NCBI GenBank assembly: GCA_037045185.1
Contig: JBAOHQ010000014.1
Coordinates: forward strand, 1-64,000
Source: JAKOUY01 sp037045185
GTDB lineage: Bacteria > Actinomycetota > Acidimicrobiia > Acidimicrobiales > Ilumatobacteraceae
Length of the DNA: 64,000 bases
Direction: 5' to 3'
Part shown: in pieces, positions 1 through 8,141 of the stretch
How positions within the stretch are numbered: position 1 is the first letter of the stretch
Layout of the letters: each line of letters opens with the position of its first letter
Notes under the pieces: generated by a model
What the model saw: only the letters and a program-made list of their open reading frames with translations
Database searches by the model: none
Told to the model about the DNA's origin: nothing
Program-made: the position numbers and the translations under genes

Positions 1-946
1 CCGGCGCGTTGGAAGCCTTGCTCGAGCACGATGGCCAACTTCCACTTGGCCAGCACCACGTAGTAGTCGATGTCGTCGACCTGACGGCCGGAGATGGACG
101 CGTAGTGCGCCAGGACCTCGTCCCGCGTCGGCATGCCCGTCATGTCGACGAACGTCAACCGGCTCAGCGACGGGGCCGTGGTGTCCTTCGGCCAGTTCTG
201 CAGCACCCAGCCGAGGTCGAGCTTGGGGTCGCCGACGGTGCCCATCTCCCAGTCGACGATGGCCGCCAGACGCGCCGGCGCGCCGTGCCTGAACATCACG
301 TTGGGGAACTGGTAGTCGCCGTGCATCAACCCGGGAACGAAGTCGATCGGCCGGCGGCTCGCCAACCATGCCGAGGCCACGTCGAACCCGGGAAGTTCGC
401 GTCCGGCGATCCGCTCGAGAAAGGCCGTCCAGCGCCCGACCTGACGGTCATGGAAGCCGTCGGGGCGGCCGAGGTCGCCGAGGCCCTTGGCCTGCCAGTC
501 GACCCCGCCGAGCAGGGCGATCCCCTCGACCAGCTGGTAGCCCAGGCCGCGGCGGGCCTCGATGTCGGTGTCGAACGGCGCCGGCCACGCCAGAGAGGAA
601 CCGTCGGAGGAGACCAGCCCGACGGGCGACCACCCGTCGACGAACCCCATCAGGTAGAAGGCCCGCCCAAGAACCGCCGTGTCGCCGCAGCCGGCGATGG
701 CCGGGGCGTGTGGCACGTCGGTGCCGTCCAGCGCCTTGACGATGCGCCACTCGCGCATGATGCCCTCGTCGCGCGACGCGGCGCGCCGGGCGGGGGGATC
801 CGCAGCGCGGCGTGCAGGTCACCTCGGCGGATCTCGTAGATCTCGTTCTGCGACCCGCCGGTGATCAGCCGATGAGTGATCGGCTCACCGCGCCCGGCGA
901 GCGGCTGTCCGTCAAGCCACGCGCCCAGCCGGTCGATGTCGATCAC
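1..946 (-). CDS. Aminoglycoside-phosphotransferase-fold kinase, ACAD10/11 N-terminal type (partial, frameshifted)
   Basis: Phosphotransferase of the APH/choline kinase fold. It has the Brenner motif HGDYQFPN (about positions 270-310) and the metal-binding segment IVDWEMGTVGDPKLDLGW (about 195-245). In eukaryotic ACAD10/ACAD11 this domain is fused to an acyl-CoA dehydrogenase and phosphorylates 4-hydroxy-acyl groups; here it follows a separate dehydrogenase gene, overlapping it by GTGA (start GTG at 946). The substrate is inferred only. The reading frame breaks near 772-782: upstream it reads ITHRLITGGSQNEIYEIRRG, and downstream it resumes as RDEGIMREWRIVKALDGTD in another frame (one base lost or two gained). 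The 3' end runs off the window. The break is probably a sequence error, because both sides keep family motifs. Confidence 0.8.
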
Positions 947-2246
947 AGGTTGCCCACCTCCAACTCGAGCAGGTGGGCGTAGCGCTCCTTGGCGGCATCC
1001 ATCTTGGCGGGCAGCCACTCGGTGGGCCACATCCCATCGGTGCCGCGGTAGTTGCGCAACACCTGACGGGCGACGGTGATCTTGTGCACCTCGGTGGGAC
1101 CGTCGGCCAGGCCCATCACCGCCGCTGTTGTGCACGTAGCCCATCAGCGGCATCTCGTTGCTCGTACCCAGCGCCCCGTGGACCTGCACGGCCCGCCAGG
1201 CGATGTCGTGCAACACGGTGGGCATGACGATCTTGGCGGTGGCGATGTCCTTGCGAACCCGCTTGTAGTCGTTGTAGGTGTCGATCTGCCAGGCGGTGTA
1301 CAGCACGAACAGGCGGAACTGCGTGAGCTGGGCGTACGAGTCGGCGATGAACCCCTGGACGAACTGCTTGTCGGCCAGCAGGCTGCCCTGGGTGGTGCGG
1401 CTCAGCGCTCGCTCACACATCATGTCCATCGCCTTCTGGGCCAGCCCGATCGTGCGCATCGCGTGATGGATCCGCCCGCCGCCCAGCCGGGTCTGGGCGA
1501 TGACGAAGGCCTGGCCCTCGCCACCCAGCACGGCCGACGCGGGCACACGAACGTCCTCGTAGTGGATCAGGGCGTGCGAGCCCTCGTTCATCGGCTCGCC
1601 CCACATCGCCACGTTGCGCACGATGTTCACCCCCGGCGTGTCCGTCGGGACCAGGAACATCGACATCCCCTTGTACGGGCTGACGTCAGGGTTGGTCACC
1701 GCCATGACGATGAGGAACGAGGCACTGTTGGCGTTCGACGAGAAGTACTTCCATCCGTTGATCACCCATTCGTCGCCGTCACGAACGGCACGGGTGGTGA
1801 ACATCGTCGGGTCGGCGCCGGCGTGGGGCTCGGTCATCGAGTAGCTCGAGAACATCTCCCCGTCCAGCAGCGGCTGCAGGTACTGGCGCTTCTGCTCGTC
1901 GGTCCCGTAGTGGGCGATGATCTCGGCGTTGCCCGTATCGGGCGCCTGGGTCCCGAACACGATCGGCGCCCACGTCGACCGCCCGAGGATCTCGTTCAAC
2001 AGCGCCAGCTTGAGCTGCCCGTAGCCCTGACCGCCGAGCTTCCGGGCCGAGGTGCGTGGCCCACAGACCCTGGCTCCTGACCTCCTGCTTCAGCGGGTCG
2101 ATGATCCGCCGGCGCCCCTCGTCGAGGGGCACGTACTGCTGATGGGGGAACAGGAAGTCGAGCGGCTCGACCTGCTCGCGCACGAACAGGTCGACCCAGT
2201 CGAGCTTGGCCTGGTACTCCGGGTCTGTCTGGAAGTCCCATCCCAT
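943..2246 (-). CDS. Acyl-CoA dehydrogenase, ACAD10/11-like (two frameshifts)
   Basis: FAD-dependent acyl-CoA dehydrogenase of about 433 aa once corrected. It introduces an alpha,beta double bond into acyl-CoA. The N-terminus MGWDFQTDPEYQAKLDW follows a GAGGAG ribosome site. The flavin motif YSMTEPHAGADPT lies near residue 135-147 and HGALGTSNE near residue 355-364. Two single-base insertions split the frame. One is at about 2040-2042, after WATHLGPE, where LGGQGYGQLKLALLNEI is recovered in the next frame. The other is at about 1122-1126, after GYVHNS, where AVMGLADGPTEVHKITVARQ is recovered. All catalytic regions survive on both sides, so assembly error is likelier than decay. It is translationally coupled to the downstream phosphotransferase, giving the two halves of an ACAD11-like system. 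Confidence 0.85.
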
Positions 2247-2373
2247 GGCGGCTCGCTCCTCGTGGTCGATGGGCGCCTGTGGGGGCGCTGTCGTGCAGTC
2301 GACAAGAGCATGGACGACGGCCGGTGCCGCGGTCGACTCGGACCGGCGACCCGGGCCGCCGCGTTGACCCGGG

Positions 2374-3147
2374 CTACTTCGGCGGGAACCGCAGGGCGCC
2401 GTCGAGCCGGAAGTTCTCCCCGTTCAGGTATGGGTTGCGCACGATCATCTCGACCAGCTGGGCGAACTCGTCGGGCTTGCCCATCCGCTTGGGGAACTGG
2501 ATGTCGGCGACCAGGCGCTCCTGCAGAGCCTGGGGAGCCGTCATCATGATCGGCGTGCCCATCGTGCCGGGCGCGATGGCGCAGACCCGCACGCCGATGG
2601 CCGACAGGTCACGGGCCAGCGGCAGGGTCATGCCCAGGATCGCCGCCTTCGCCGCGGCATAAGCCACCTGCCCGGTCTGGCCCTCCAACCCGGCCAACGA
2701 CCCGGTGTTGACGATGACACCCCGCTGGCCGTCCTCGTCGGGTTCGTTGCCGGCCATCGCTGCAGCCGCCAGGCGGGTGACGTTGAAGGTGCCGACCGCA
2801 TTCATCGTCATCGTCCCGATGAACGCGTCGAGCGAGTGCGGCGACCCGTCACGACCGATGGTCCGCCCGATGCCGCCGGCGGCGCCCCCGGCGATGTTGA
2901 CCACGATCGACAGTGGGCCGAGCGCCTGGGCGGCATCCACGGCCGCCTGCACGTCGGTCTCGTCGGCGACGTCACCACCCGTGACCACGACTCGCTCGCC
3001 CAGCTCGGACGCCACCCTCGACGCGCCGTCGACATCACGATCGACGATCACCACGGCGACCCCGGCCGCGGCCAGCCGCCGCACCGTCGCCGATCCGAGC
3101 CCACCGGCGCCACCGGTGACCAGCGCGGACGTTCCACTCAGTTCCAT
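2374..3147 (-). CDS. SDR-family 3-hydroxyacyl-CoA dehydrogenase (HSD10-like)
   Basis: Classical short-chain dehydrogenase of 257 aa. It has the Rossmann motif TGGAGGLGSAT at residues 11-21, NIAGG in place of the usual NNAG near residue 84, a catalytic Ser in VNTGSLAG, and the YAAAK pair near residue 163. The sequence FPKRMGKPDEFAQLVEMI and the C-terminus NPYLNGENFRLDGALRF are typical of the type II 3-hydroxyacyl-CoA dehydrogenase (HSD17B10-like) branch, which uses NAD+ for beta-oxidation or branched-chain acyl-CoA oxidation. It lies about 130 bp upstream of the acyl-CoA dehydrogenase/kinase pair on the same strand, consistent with a shared acyl-CoA pathway. No clear Shine-Dalgarno site precedes the ATG, so it may be leaderless. 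Confidence 0.85.
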   Translation of the reverse strand: MELSGTSALVTGGAGGLGSATVRRLAAAGVAVVIVDRDVDGASRVASELGERVVVTGGDVADETDVQAAVDAAQALGPLSIVVNIAGGAAGGIGRTIGRDGSPHSLDAFIGTMTMNAVGTFNVTRLAAAAMAGNEPDEDGQRGVIVNTGSLAGLEGQTGQVAYAAAKAAILGMTLPLARDLSAIGVRVCAIAPGTMGTPIMMTAPQALQERLVADIQFPKRMGKPDEFAQLVEMIVRNPYLNGENFRLDGALRFPPK

Positions 3148-3181
3148 CGAGCCACGGTAACGCCGCGCCGCCGAGCCGCTC

Positions 3182-3589
3182 TCAGCGGGCCGCCGCCAAC
3201 ACCGCCTCGGCGTGCAGTGCCGCCAGCTTCTTCGGCGCGACGGCCAACCAGGCGTCGGCGATCAGTTCCTTGACCACTGCCGGCTTGGCGCGGCGCAGCT
3301 CGATCAGCAGGGCAGGGGATGACCGGAAGTGGTGGATGGTGAACACACCCGGCGCGCCCGACGACAGGATCGCCGCCTTCTCGTGCATGTCGGCGGTGCG
3401 CACGGCGACGATGTCACCCGCCGGGACGCGCTGCTGGTCGCCGAGCAGTTCGACGTCCTTGGCCGACAGCGGCCGTGGCCAGCAGAACCCCGTGCCGCCC
3501 ACGAGCCACGTGCGGTTGCCCCACTTCAGTCCCTCGGTGACCTCCGGCAGGGACACAACGAACTGCTCGACGGCGTCGATCGTGCGCAT
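3182..3589 (-). CDS. MmcQ/YjbR-family protein
   Basis: Protein of 135 aa with the YjbR (CyaY-like fold) pattern: LPEVTEGLKWGNRTWLVGG near the N-terminus, ADMHEKAAILSS, a central FTIHHFRSSPALLIEL and a C-terminal helical region ADAWLAVAPKKLAAL. Family members are small single-domain proteins proposed to bind DNA, but their cellular role is not settled. The gene lies 10 bp downstream of the DUF4389 gene on the same strand and 34 bp before the end of the SDR, so it may be co-transcribed with either. Nothing in the sequence gives a more specific function. Length is as expected for the family. Confidence 0.8.
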   Translation of the reverse strand: MRTIDAVEQFVVSLPEVTEGLKWGNRTWLVGGTGFCWPRPLSAKDVELLGDQQRVPAGDIVAVRTADMHEKAAILSSGAPGVFTIHHFRSSPALLIELRRAKPAVVKELIADAWLAVAPKKLAALHAEAVLAAAR

Positions 3590-3598
3590 GTGGTCGCT

Positions 3599-4181
3599 TC
3601 AGTCGCGCGAGTACGGCGGGTACTGGTCGGTGAGCAGCGAGAGGTAGGCGTTGAGGCGCAGGCTGACGCTGCTGTGACCCCGTGACCCACGCATGCAGGC
3701 CGGCCGGCCAGCGACCGGTGAACAGCACGGCGAAGAAGGCCAGGAACCAGCACACCGCGCCGACGATGCCGATGGCCATCGCGTAGAGCAGTGCCGGGAT
3801 GGCCAAGATGAGGCGGAACCCGACCGAGACGCGATTGCGCTGATACAGCGACGGCCGCAGCCAAACCTCGACGGGTGTGCCACCGGGCTCGTTGGGTGTG
3901 GCGGCGAACTCGAACGGTGGGTAGCTGTCGTGCAGGAACCCGGCGTAGAGGCTGGCCCGGGTGGAGTAGCGGATCACCATCGCCTGCACGTTGGCCAAGC
4001 CCTCGGGGAGACGACCGGTGAAGACGATGGCGAACCAACTCACGACGGCCACCGCGCCGGAGAGGTAACTCAGGGCCCAGGACACCACGAGATGCGGAAG
4101 CGCCAGCAGCCACTGGACCAGTGGTCGCCAGTTGCTCATCCGCTCAGGAGTTCGAACGGTCAGGACGGCGGGATATTCCAT
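3599..4181 (-). CDS. DUF4389 membrane protein (frameshifted)
   Basis: Integral membrane protein of about 193 aa. It starts MEYPAVLTVRTPERMSNW after a strong GAGGAGG ribosome site, followed by the hydrophobic segments LVQWLLALPHLVVSWAL, VAVVSWFAIVFTG and a later pair around GFRLILAIPALLYAMAI and VCWFLAFFAVLFTG. The repeated FTGRxPxGL motif is characteristic of DUF4389, which has no assigned function. The frame breaks near 3672-3680 after LHAWVTG. The C-terminal signature VSLRLNAYLSLLTDQYPPY continues in the next frame, consistent with one inserted base. The start is fixed by the ribosome site; a long upstream extension of the frame would run through the tRNA gene and is not real. Confidence 0.8.
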
Positions 4182-4297
4182 AGTTGCCTCCTCAGGTGGA
4201 GCTACCGCCATCGTAACGACCCATCGAACAGGCGCCAGCGGCCGTCGAGTGTGTGTCCCTGCCGACCTCGGACTGGCCCCCGGCGACGGGAAACTCG

Positions 4298-4373
4298 TGG
4301 AGCGGACGACGGGATTCGAACCCGCGACCCTCACCTTGGCAAGGTGATGCTCTACCAGCTGAGCCACGTCCGC
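4298..4373 (-). tRNA. tRNA-Gly(GCC)
   Basis: A 76-nt cloverleaf on the reverse strand. The acceptor stem is GCGGACG paired with CGTCCGC. The D arm contains GCTCAGCTGGTAGAGC. The anticodon stem TCACC/GGTGA encloses TTGCCAA, giving anticodon GCC. The T arm contains GGGTTCGAATCCC. The discriminator is U and the CCA end is genome-encoded. It reads Gly GGC/GGU codons, the expected dominant glycine codons in this GC-rich genome. No integrase or attachment-site duplication is visible next to it. Confidence 0.97.
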
Positions 4374-4424
4374 ATTGTTGCGGGGGCCAAATCTAGCGGG
4401 CGGGCGCACCGGCCCACAACGCCG

Positions 4425-5294
4425 TTACCGGCGCCGCGACCACACGATGCCGGCCAGCGCCCCCAGCACGACGAGGATGCCCACCACCTGCAGCGGCGCC
4501 AACTTCTGGTGGTCGATGAGCCACGCGCCCACGGTGGACACCACCGGGCTGGCCAGTGTCAACAGCGACGCCGTGGTCACGCTGAGGTCACGTTGTGACC
4601 AGGTCATCAACCCATGGCCGAGCACTCCGGGACCGACGACCAACCCGGTGATCAGGATCCAGTCCTTGGCCGTCAGGGCCAGGACGTCGTCGCTCATCGT
4701 CAACGACACCGGCGTCATCACCACGACGGCGACCATGAACACGCCTCCGAGGAAGGTGGCCGTGCCCAGGCCACGGTCCCGCGCCCGCTTGGCGTACATG
4801 AAGTAGGCGGCGAACAGGGCCAGCGAGATCACCGCCATCAGGTCGCCGTGCAGGCTCTCCTCGCCCCCGCTGCGCGCCGCCAGGACGACCAGGGAGATAC
4901 CCGTCAGCGCCACGGCGCCGAGGGCGACCGTCCGGCCGGAGACCCGCTCCCCGAACAACCGCGGCGCGACGACCATCACCACCAGTGGCGTCAACGCCTG
5001 GATGAGGGTGGCGGTGGCGATCGACGTCGTGCGAAAGGCGGTGAAGCCGGCCAACGAGGAGAAGGAGAACAGCACGCCCGCTGGCCAGATGGCCAACATC
5101 TGACGCAATGGCAGGCGTCGCTCGGTGGCCACGGCGAGGCCGAGCATGACGGGTTGCGCCAGCAGCAACCGCCAGAACAGCAGGGCCGGGGCGTCGGCGG
5201 AGATCTCGTGCACCACCAGCGGGCCGATGCCCCACACCGTGACCGCCAGGCAACACGCCGCCAGCGCTGCCGAGCGCTGCGGCGGGCGAGTCAC
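4425..5294 (-). CDS. EamA/DMT-family transporter
   Basis: Drug/metabolite-superfamily permease of 289 aa with about ten hydrophobic helices arranged as two EamA repeats. The first begins AACCLAVTVWGIGPLVVHEI and holds the conserved FWRLLLAQPV. The second runs from ALFAAYFMYAKRARDRGLG to the C-terminal VVGILVVLGALAGIVWSRRR. SxTTASLLTLASPV near residue 240 matches the LxPV motif of EamA proteins. Such proteins usually export amino acids or metabolites; the substrate cannot be read from sequence. Its start overlaps the stop of the small gene upstream (5291-5521) by ATGA, so the two are translationally coupled. Confidence 0.9.
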   Translation of the reverse strand: MTRPPQRSAALAACCLAVTVWGIGPLVVHEISADAPALLFWRLLLAQPVMLGLAVATERRLPLRQMLAIWPAGVLFSFSSLAGFTAFRTTSIATATLIQALTPLVVMVVAPRLFGERVSGRTVALGAVALTGISLVVLAARSGGEESLHGDLMAVISLALFAAYFMYAKRARDRGLGTATFLGGVFMVAVVVMTPVSLTMSDDVLALTAKDWILITGLVVGPGVLGHGLMTWSQRDLSVTTASLLTLASPVVSTVGAWLIDHQKLAPLQVVGILVVLGALAGIVWSRRR

Positions 5295-5521
5295 GTGCGC
5301 TGGTCGGGAGGTCGCAGGTCGACGCGGAGCACCAGGAACCCATCCTCGAGCGCGCCCTGGGCGTCACCGACGATGGCGAAGTCCCGGAAGTCCACCTGGG
5401 CCTGCTCGACGAAGCGCCGCCGCTCCTCCCCGGCCACCGGCGGGAGCGGCCGGCTCTTCACCGCCGCCGCCCGGTCACGGAACCGCTGGAGCATTGCCTC
5501 GATGTCGAAGTCCTCGGCCAC
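5291..5521 (-). CDS. Small hypothetical protein (76 aa)
   Basis: Acidic and basic mixed protein of 76 aa beginning MAEDFDIEAMLQRFRDRAAA and containing VDFRDFAIVGDAQGALEDGF. It has no signal peptide or membrane segment. It is judged real because its stop overlaps the start of the EamA transporter by ATGA, it begins 12 bp after the preceding gene, and the opposite frames are poorer. The first 25 residues look like a single amphipathic helix; the rest could be a small beta unit with the pattern FLVLRVDL. I do not recognise the family and assign no function. Confidence 0.65.
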   Translation of the reverse strand: MAEDFDIEAMLQRFRDRAAAVKSRPLPPVAGEERRRFVEQAQVDFRDFAIVGDAQGALEDGFLVLRVDLRPPDQRT

Positions 5522-5532
5522 GCCGACCGACC

Positions 5533-5946
5533 CTACTCAGCCGACGCGGTGGCCGACTCAGCCGAGCCACTCGCCGGCTCCGCAGGTTCGGCAGCGTCCC
5601 CCACGGCGTCGAGGGCATCCACGGCGTCGAGGGCATCCACGGCATCATGGGCATCCACGGCGTCGACGCCGTCGACCACGTCCACGGCACCGGCCTCCGG
5701 TCGCATGCTGTCCAGGATCCGCCGACGCTCCTCGGGGTCCGCTGCCTTCCAGCGGGCCTGGCCCATGGTGGCCAACGGCCCAAGCGCGGGATGCTCGGCC
5801 TTCGTCCGCCGCCACCACCACACCGTTCCCACCGTCAACACGACCGCCAACGCCACCAACCCGCTGGCCGCCAACAGGATCGCTCTGGCGTTCTTCGGGT
5901 CGGTGATCTCGGCGGCTAGCACGATCCCCAGTCTCGCATGAGCCAT
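5533..5946 (-). CDS. Membrane-anchored hypothetical protein with DAV-repeat tail
   Basis: Protein of about 137 aa if started at the ATG at 5944-5946 (MAHARLGIVL). It has one strong transmembrane helix (AILLAASGLVALAVVLTVGTVWWW) followed by positive residues RRTKAEH, predicting an N-out/C-in anchor. A segment MGQARWKAADPEERRRILDSM follows, and then a low-complexity acidic tail built from DAVDALDAV units encoded by an 18-bp tandem repeat (5602-5673) and ending in Ala/Glu/Ser. The start codon overlaps the divergent ATG at 5945-5947 in a CATG palindrome, so one of the two genes probably starts further in; a GTG 24 bases downstream is an alternative. Function is unknown. Confidence 0.6.
   Translation of the reverse strand: MAHARLGIVLAAEITDPKNARAILLAASGLVALAVVLTVGTVWWWRRTKAEHPALGPLATMGQARWKAADPEERRRILDSMRPEAGAVDVVDGVDAVDAHDAVDALDAVDALDAVGDAAEPAEPASGSAESATASAE
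5602..5673. repeat. 18-bp tandem repeat (4 units) inside a coding region
   Basis: Four consecutive 18-bp units on the plus strand. The first two are identical (CACGGCGTCGAGGGCATC), the third and fourth have a few substitutions. On the reverse strand they encode the hexapeptide-like DAVDAL pattern in the tail of the gene at 5533-5946. Length is a multiple of three, so copy-number change would keep the frame. Confidence 0.85.
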
Positions 5947-6445
5947 GCTGGTAGACGTGCGCGACACGCTCATCGTCATCGGCGCATTCGTCGTCTGTGC
6001 CGGGATGCTGTGGCTGTCCTACCGGATCGAGCCCAGTTGGTCGTCCAAGGACGGTCACCGCTTCCTGTGCGTCGGCCAGGAGATCCAGGCCAACGGGCTG
6101 GCGCCCGCCGGGCGGATGAAGGAGATGCGCGGGTCGATCCACCCCGACGGCAACCTGACCCTGATCCGCCGGGACGGCCTACGCCGATCCCACGGCGACT
6201 ACCGCATCATCGGCGCCGTGGCCCAGGCGCCTCGGGGCAGGAAGCAGTACCTGATCGCTCCGCTCGTTGACGCATCGGAGGCGCTCGACATCGTCCTGCG
6301 CTTCCCCGTCACCAGCCGGACCGTTGCCGCGATGGACGCAGTGATCGCCCGCCACGCCGAATCGGCCGCCACCGAGCCCGACGACACGGCAGGCGACGCT
6401 GCGCCCGCCGACTCGCCCGACGAACCGGGCTCAGCCGAGGCCTGA
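5945..6445 (+). CDS. Hypothetical single-pass membrane protein
   Basis: Protein of 166 aa with an N-terminal hydrophobic helix (TLIVIGAFVVCAGMLWLSY) acting as a signal anchor. A compact domain follows, containing HRFLCVGQEIQANG, MRGSIHPDGNLTLIRRDG and RGRKQYLIAPLVDASEALDIVLR, then a variable acidic Ala/Pro-rich tail. The central part looks like a small beta-rich domain facing the cytoplasm or membrane surface; I do not recognise a named family. It is divergent from the DAV-repeat membrane gene, with overlapping start codons, and the last 15 bases overlap the end of metX on the other strand. A GTG at 5957 (VRDTLIVIGAF) is an alternative start. Confidence 0.7.
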   Translation: MLVDVRDTLIVIGAFVVCAGMLWLSYRIEPSWSSKDGHRFLCVGQEIQANGLAPAGRMKEMRGSIHPDGNLTLIRRDGLRRSHGDYRIIGAVAQAPRGRKQYLIAPLVDASEALDIVLRFPVTSRTVAAMDAVIARHAESAATEPDDTAGDAAPADSPDEPGSAEA

Positions 6446-7579
6446 GAGGAACCGGGCCAGCGCCCCACCCACCTGATCGACGTCGATCAGGAAGGCGTCG
6501 TGCCCGTGGGGCGAGTCGATCCCCACATAGGTGCTGGCGGCACCGCGGCTCAACAGGGCGTGGATCTGGCGCTGCTGGTACTCGGGATAGAGCATGTCGC
6601 TCCAGATGCCGAGCACCAGCGACGGGACCTGGATCCGGGCCATCGCCACGTCGATGCCGCCGCGGCCGCGGCCGACGTCGTGCAGGTCCATCGCCTTGCC
6701 AATGGTGAGGTAGCTGTTGGTGTCGAACCGGCGGGCCAGCTTGTCGCCGTGGTAGTCGAGGTACCGCTCCACCTCGAACCGCTGCCACAGGTCGAGGTGA
6801 TCGCGCAGGGTGGCCCCGTCGGCCACGTCACGGCCGAAGCGGTCGGTGAACACGTTGTCGCTGCGGAAGGTGACCTGGGCGACCATCCGGGCTACGGACA
6901 GGCCCTCGGTGGGGCCGTCGCCCGGGGCGGCGTCGTAGTAGTCCCCGCCGCGCCACTTCGGGTCAAGGCGGATCGCCCGCCGCCCGATCGCCCCCCAGGC
7001 GATCTGCTGCGCCGTCGCCGCAGCGCAGGTGGCGATGGGGACGACCGCGGCCACACGGTCGGGATAGGTGATCGCCCACTCCAACACCTGCATCCCACCC
7101 ATCGAGCCGCCGATCACCGCCGCCCACCGGCGCACACCGAGATGGTCGGCCAGGCGGACCTGGGCCCGGACCATGTCACGGATGGTGACCACGGGGAACC
7201 GGCTGCCGTAGGGCATGCCGTCGTCGGGATGCGCCGAGGCCGGACCGGTGGACCCTTGGCACCCAGCCAGCACGTTCGGGCACACGACGAACCAGCGGTT
7301 GGTGTCGATGGCCAACCCCGGCCCGATCGCCCCCTCCCACCACCCGGGATGTGACGGATTGCCGGCGGCGTGGCTGTCACCGGTCCAGGCGTGGCAGACC
7401 AGCACGGCGTTGGAGGCGTCGTCGTCCAGCGTCCCCCAGGTCTCGTAGGCCAAGGTGACGTCGGGGAGCGTGGCGCCGCCGTCGAGAGCCAGCGGGCGCC
7501 CCAGGCGGAAGAACTGCCGCGGCCCGACCGGACGCCCAGGCAACCACGCACCCGTCACGGGGGGCGGCGTCGGTGCCAT
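6431..7579 (-). CDS. metX: Homoserine O-acetyltransferase
   Basis: Acetyl-CoA:L-homoserine O-acetyltransferase of 382 aa, the first committed step of methionine synthesis by direct sulfhydrylation. It is an alpha/beta hydrolase with the nucleophile elbow GGSMGGMQVLEWA (Ser near residue 157), an Asp in LGIWSDMLYP, and the catalytic His in SPHGHDAFLID near the C-terminus. The N-terminal VTLAYETWG and NAVLVCHAWTGDSH segments are typical of MetX. The start is placed by AGGAGG upstream of ATG. The leader carries a probable SAM riboswitch (7633-7760), fitting feedback repression by S-adenosylmethionine. No metY or metB is adjacent. Confidence 0.95.
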   Translation of the reverse strand: MAPTPPPVTGAWLPGRPVGPRQFFRLGRPLALDGGATLPDVTLAYETWGTLDDDASNAVLVCHAWTGDSHAAGNPSHPGWWEGAIGPGLAIDTNRWFVVCPNVLAGCQGSTGPASAHPDDGMPYGSRFPVVTIRDMVRAQVRLADHLGVRRWAAVIGGSMGGMQVLEWAITYPDRVAAVVPIATCAAATAQQIAWGAIGRRAIRLDPKWRGGDYYDAAPGDGPTEGLSVARMVAQVTFRSDNVFTDRFGRDVADGATLRDHLDLWQRFEVERYLDYHGDKLARRFDTNSYLTIGKAMDLHDVGRGRGGIDVAMARIQVPSLVLGIWSDMLYPEYQQRQIHALLSRGAASTYVGIDSPHGHDAFLIDVDQVGGALARFLSGLG

Positions 7580-7632
7580 GCTGTCGACCTCCTGGGGCTG
7601 GATGCGTGGGAATGGATGCAGTTGCCGGACGA

Positions 7633-7760
7633 CGCATCACCGGAAGCTCGTTGCCCCGTCACCGGGACCACATCCCCACCTGGGTGGGTAGGCACCGTGG
7701 GGCTTCCTCCCCGGTTGCCGGAACGACGCCGGCGAACCGGTGACGTTCGCTCGTGATGCG
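7633..7760 (-). promoter_or_regulatory. Probable SAM riboswitch (SAM-I/SAM-IV clan) upstream of metX
   Basis: In the metX leader, an 8-bp closing helix CGCATCAC/GTGATGCG (7753-7760 with 7633-7640) encloses a core. The core holds a UUCG-capped hairpin (CCGG-TTCG-CCGG), the clan motif CCGGCAACC (7713-7721), GGTGCC (7691-7696) and a further hairpin CCCACC/GGTGGG. The order of P1, P2, CAACC, GGTGCC and P4 follows the SAM-I/SAM-IV architecture, and GAGCG after P1 resembles SAM-IV. The element ends about 54 bases before the metX start, leaving room for an expression platform or ribosome-site control. Subclass is not certain without a covariance model. Confidence 0.75.
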
Positions 7761-7835
7761 AATCGGGCCAGACTCTAGCGGCGCCTGCCCGGTCACCGGC
7801 ACCCGATTGCGCTGATCCCTGGCTCAGGCTGACTG

Positions 7836-8072
7836 ATGGATCAGCGAGTAGACACGGCCGACGTGGCCGCCCACACTGGTGCCGTGCCCGTCATCACCAG
7901 CCTGTTCCCGCCCGAGCCGGCAACGCCCGCGCCGGCGGCCGGCGCACCCGCGGCGGGGCCAAGCCGGACCGCCGAACGGGTCGCCACGCTGTTCGCCTCC
8001 GGCCCGGCGTACCGGGCGCTCGAGCCATCCGCCGATCCCGTCCGGGCCTCGCGGCGGGCGTTCGCCCTGTAG
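7836..8072 (+). CDS. Doubtful small Ala/Pro-rich protein
   Basis: A 78-codon frame, or about 63 codons from the GTG at 7882. It has an Ala/Pro-rich middle and a more ordered end (RTAERVATLFASGPAYRAL). The antisense frames over the same bases are equally Ala-rich, so composition does not decide. It sits alone between the metX leader and the saccharopine-dehydrogenase-like gene and has no recognised domain. If it is not a gene, 7761-8141 is an intergenic region with no other signal I can see. Confidence 0.35.
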   Translation: MDQRVDTADVAAHTGAVPVITSLFPPEPATPAPAAGAPAAGPSRTAERVATLFASGPAYRALEPSADPVRASRRAFAL

Positions 8073-8141
8073 CGGCCGGAGCACCGCACCTCGGTGGCCG
8101 TTCCCGACCGCTGACTCTCCAGTCAGCTACGCTGACCGCCC

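Noticed and set aside
4298..4373. tRNA-Gly as an integration site
   Set aside because: No integrase and no repeated 3' tRNA end were found nearby.
7841..8089. Reverse-strand small gene opposite 7836-8072
   Set aside because: Ala/Gly/Arg-rich with no domain or ribosome site; no better than the plus-strand alternative.
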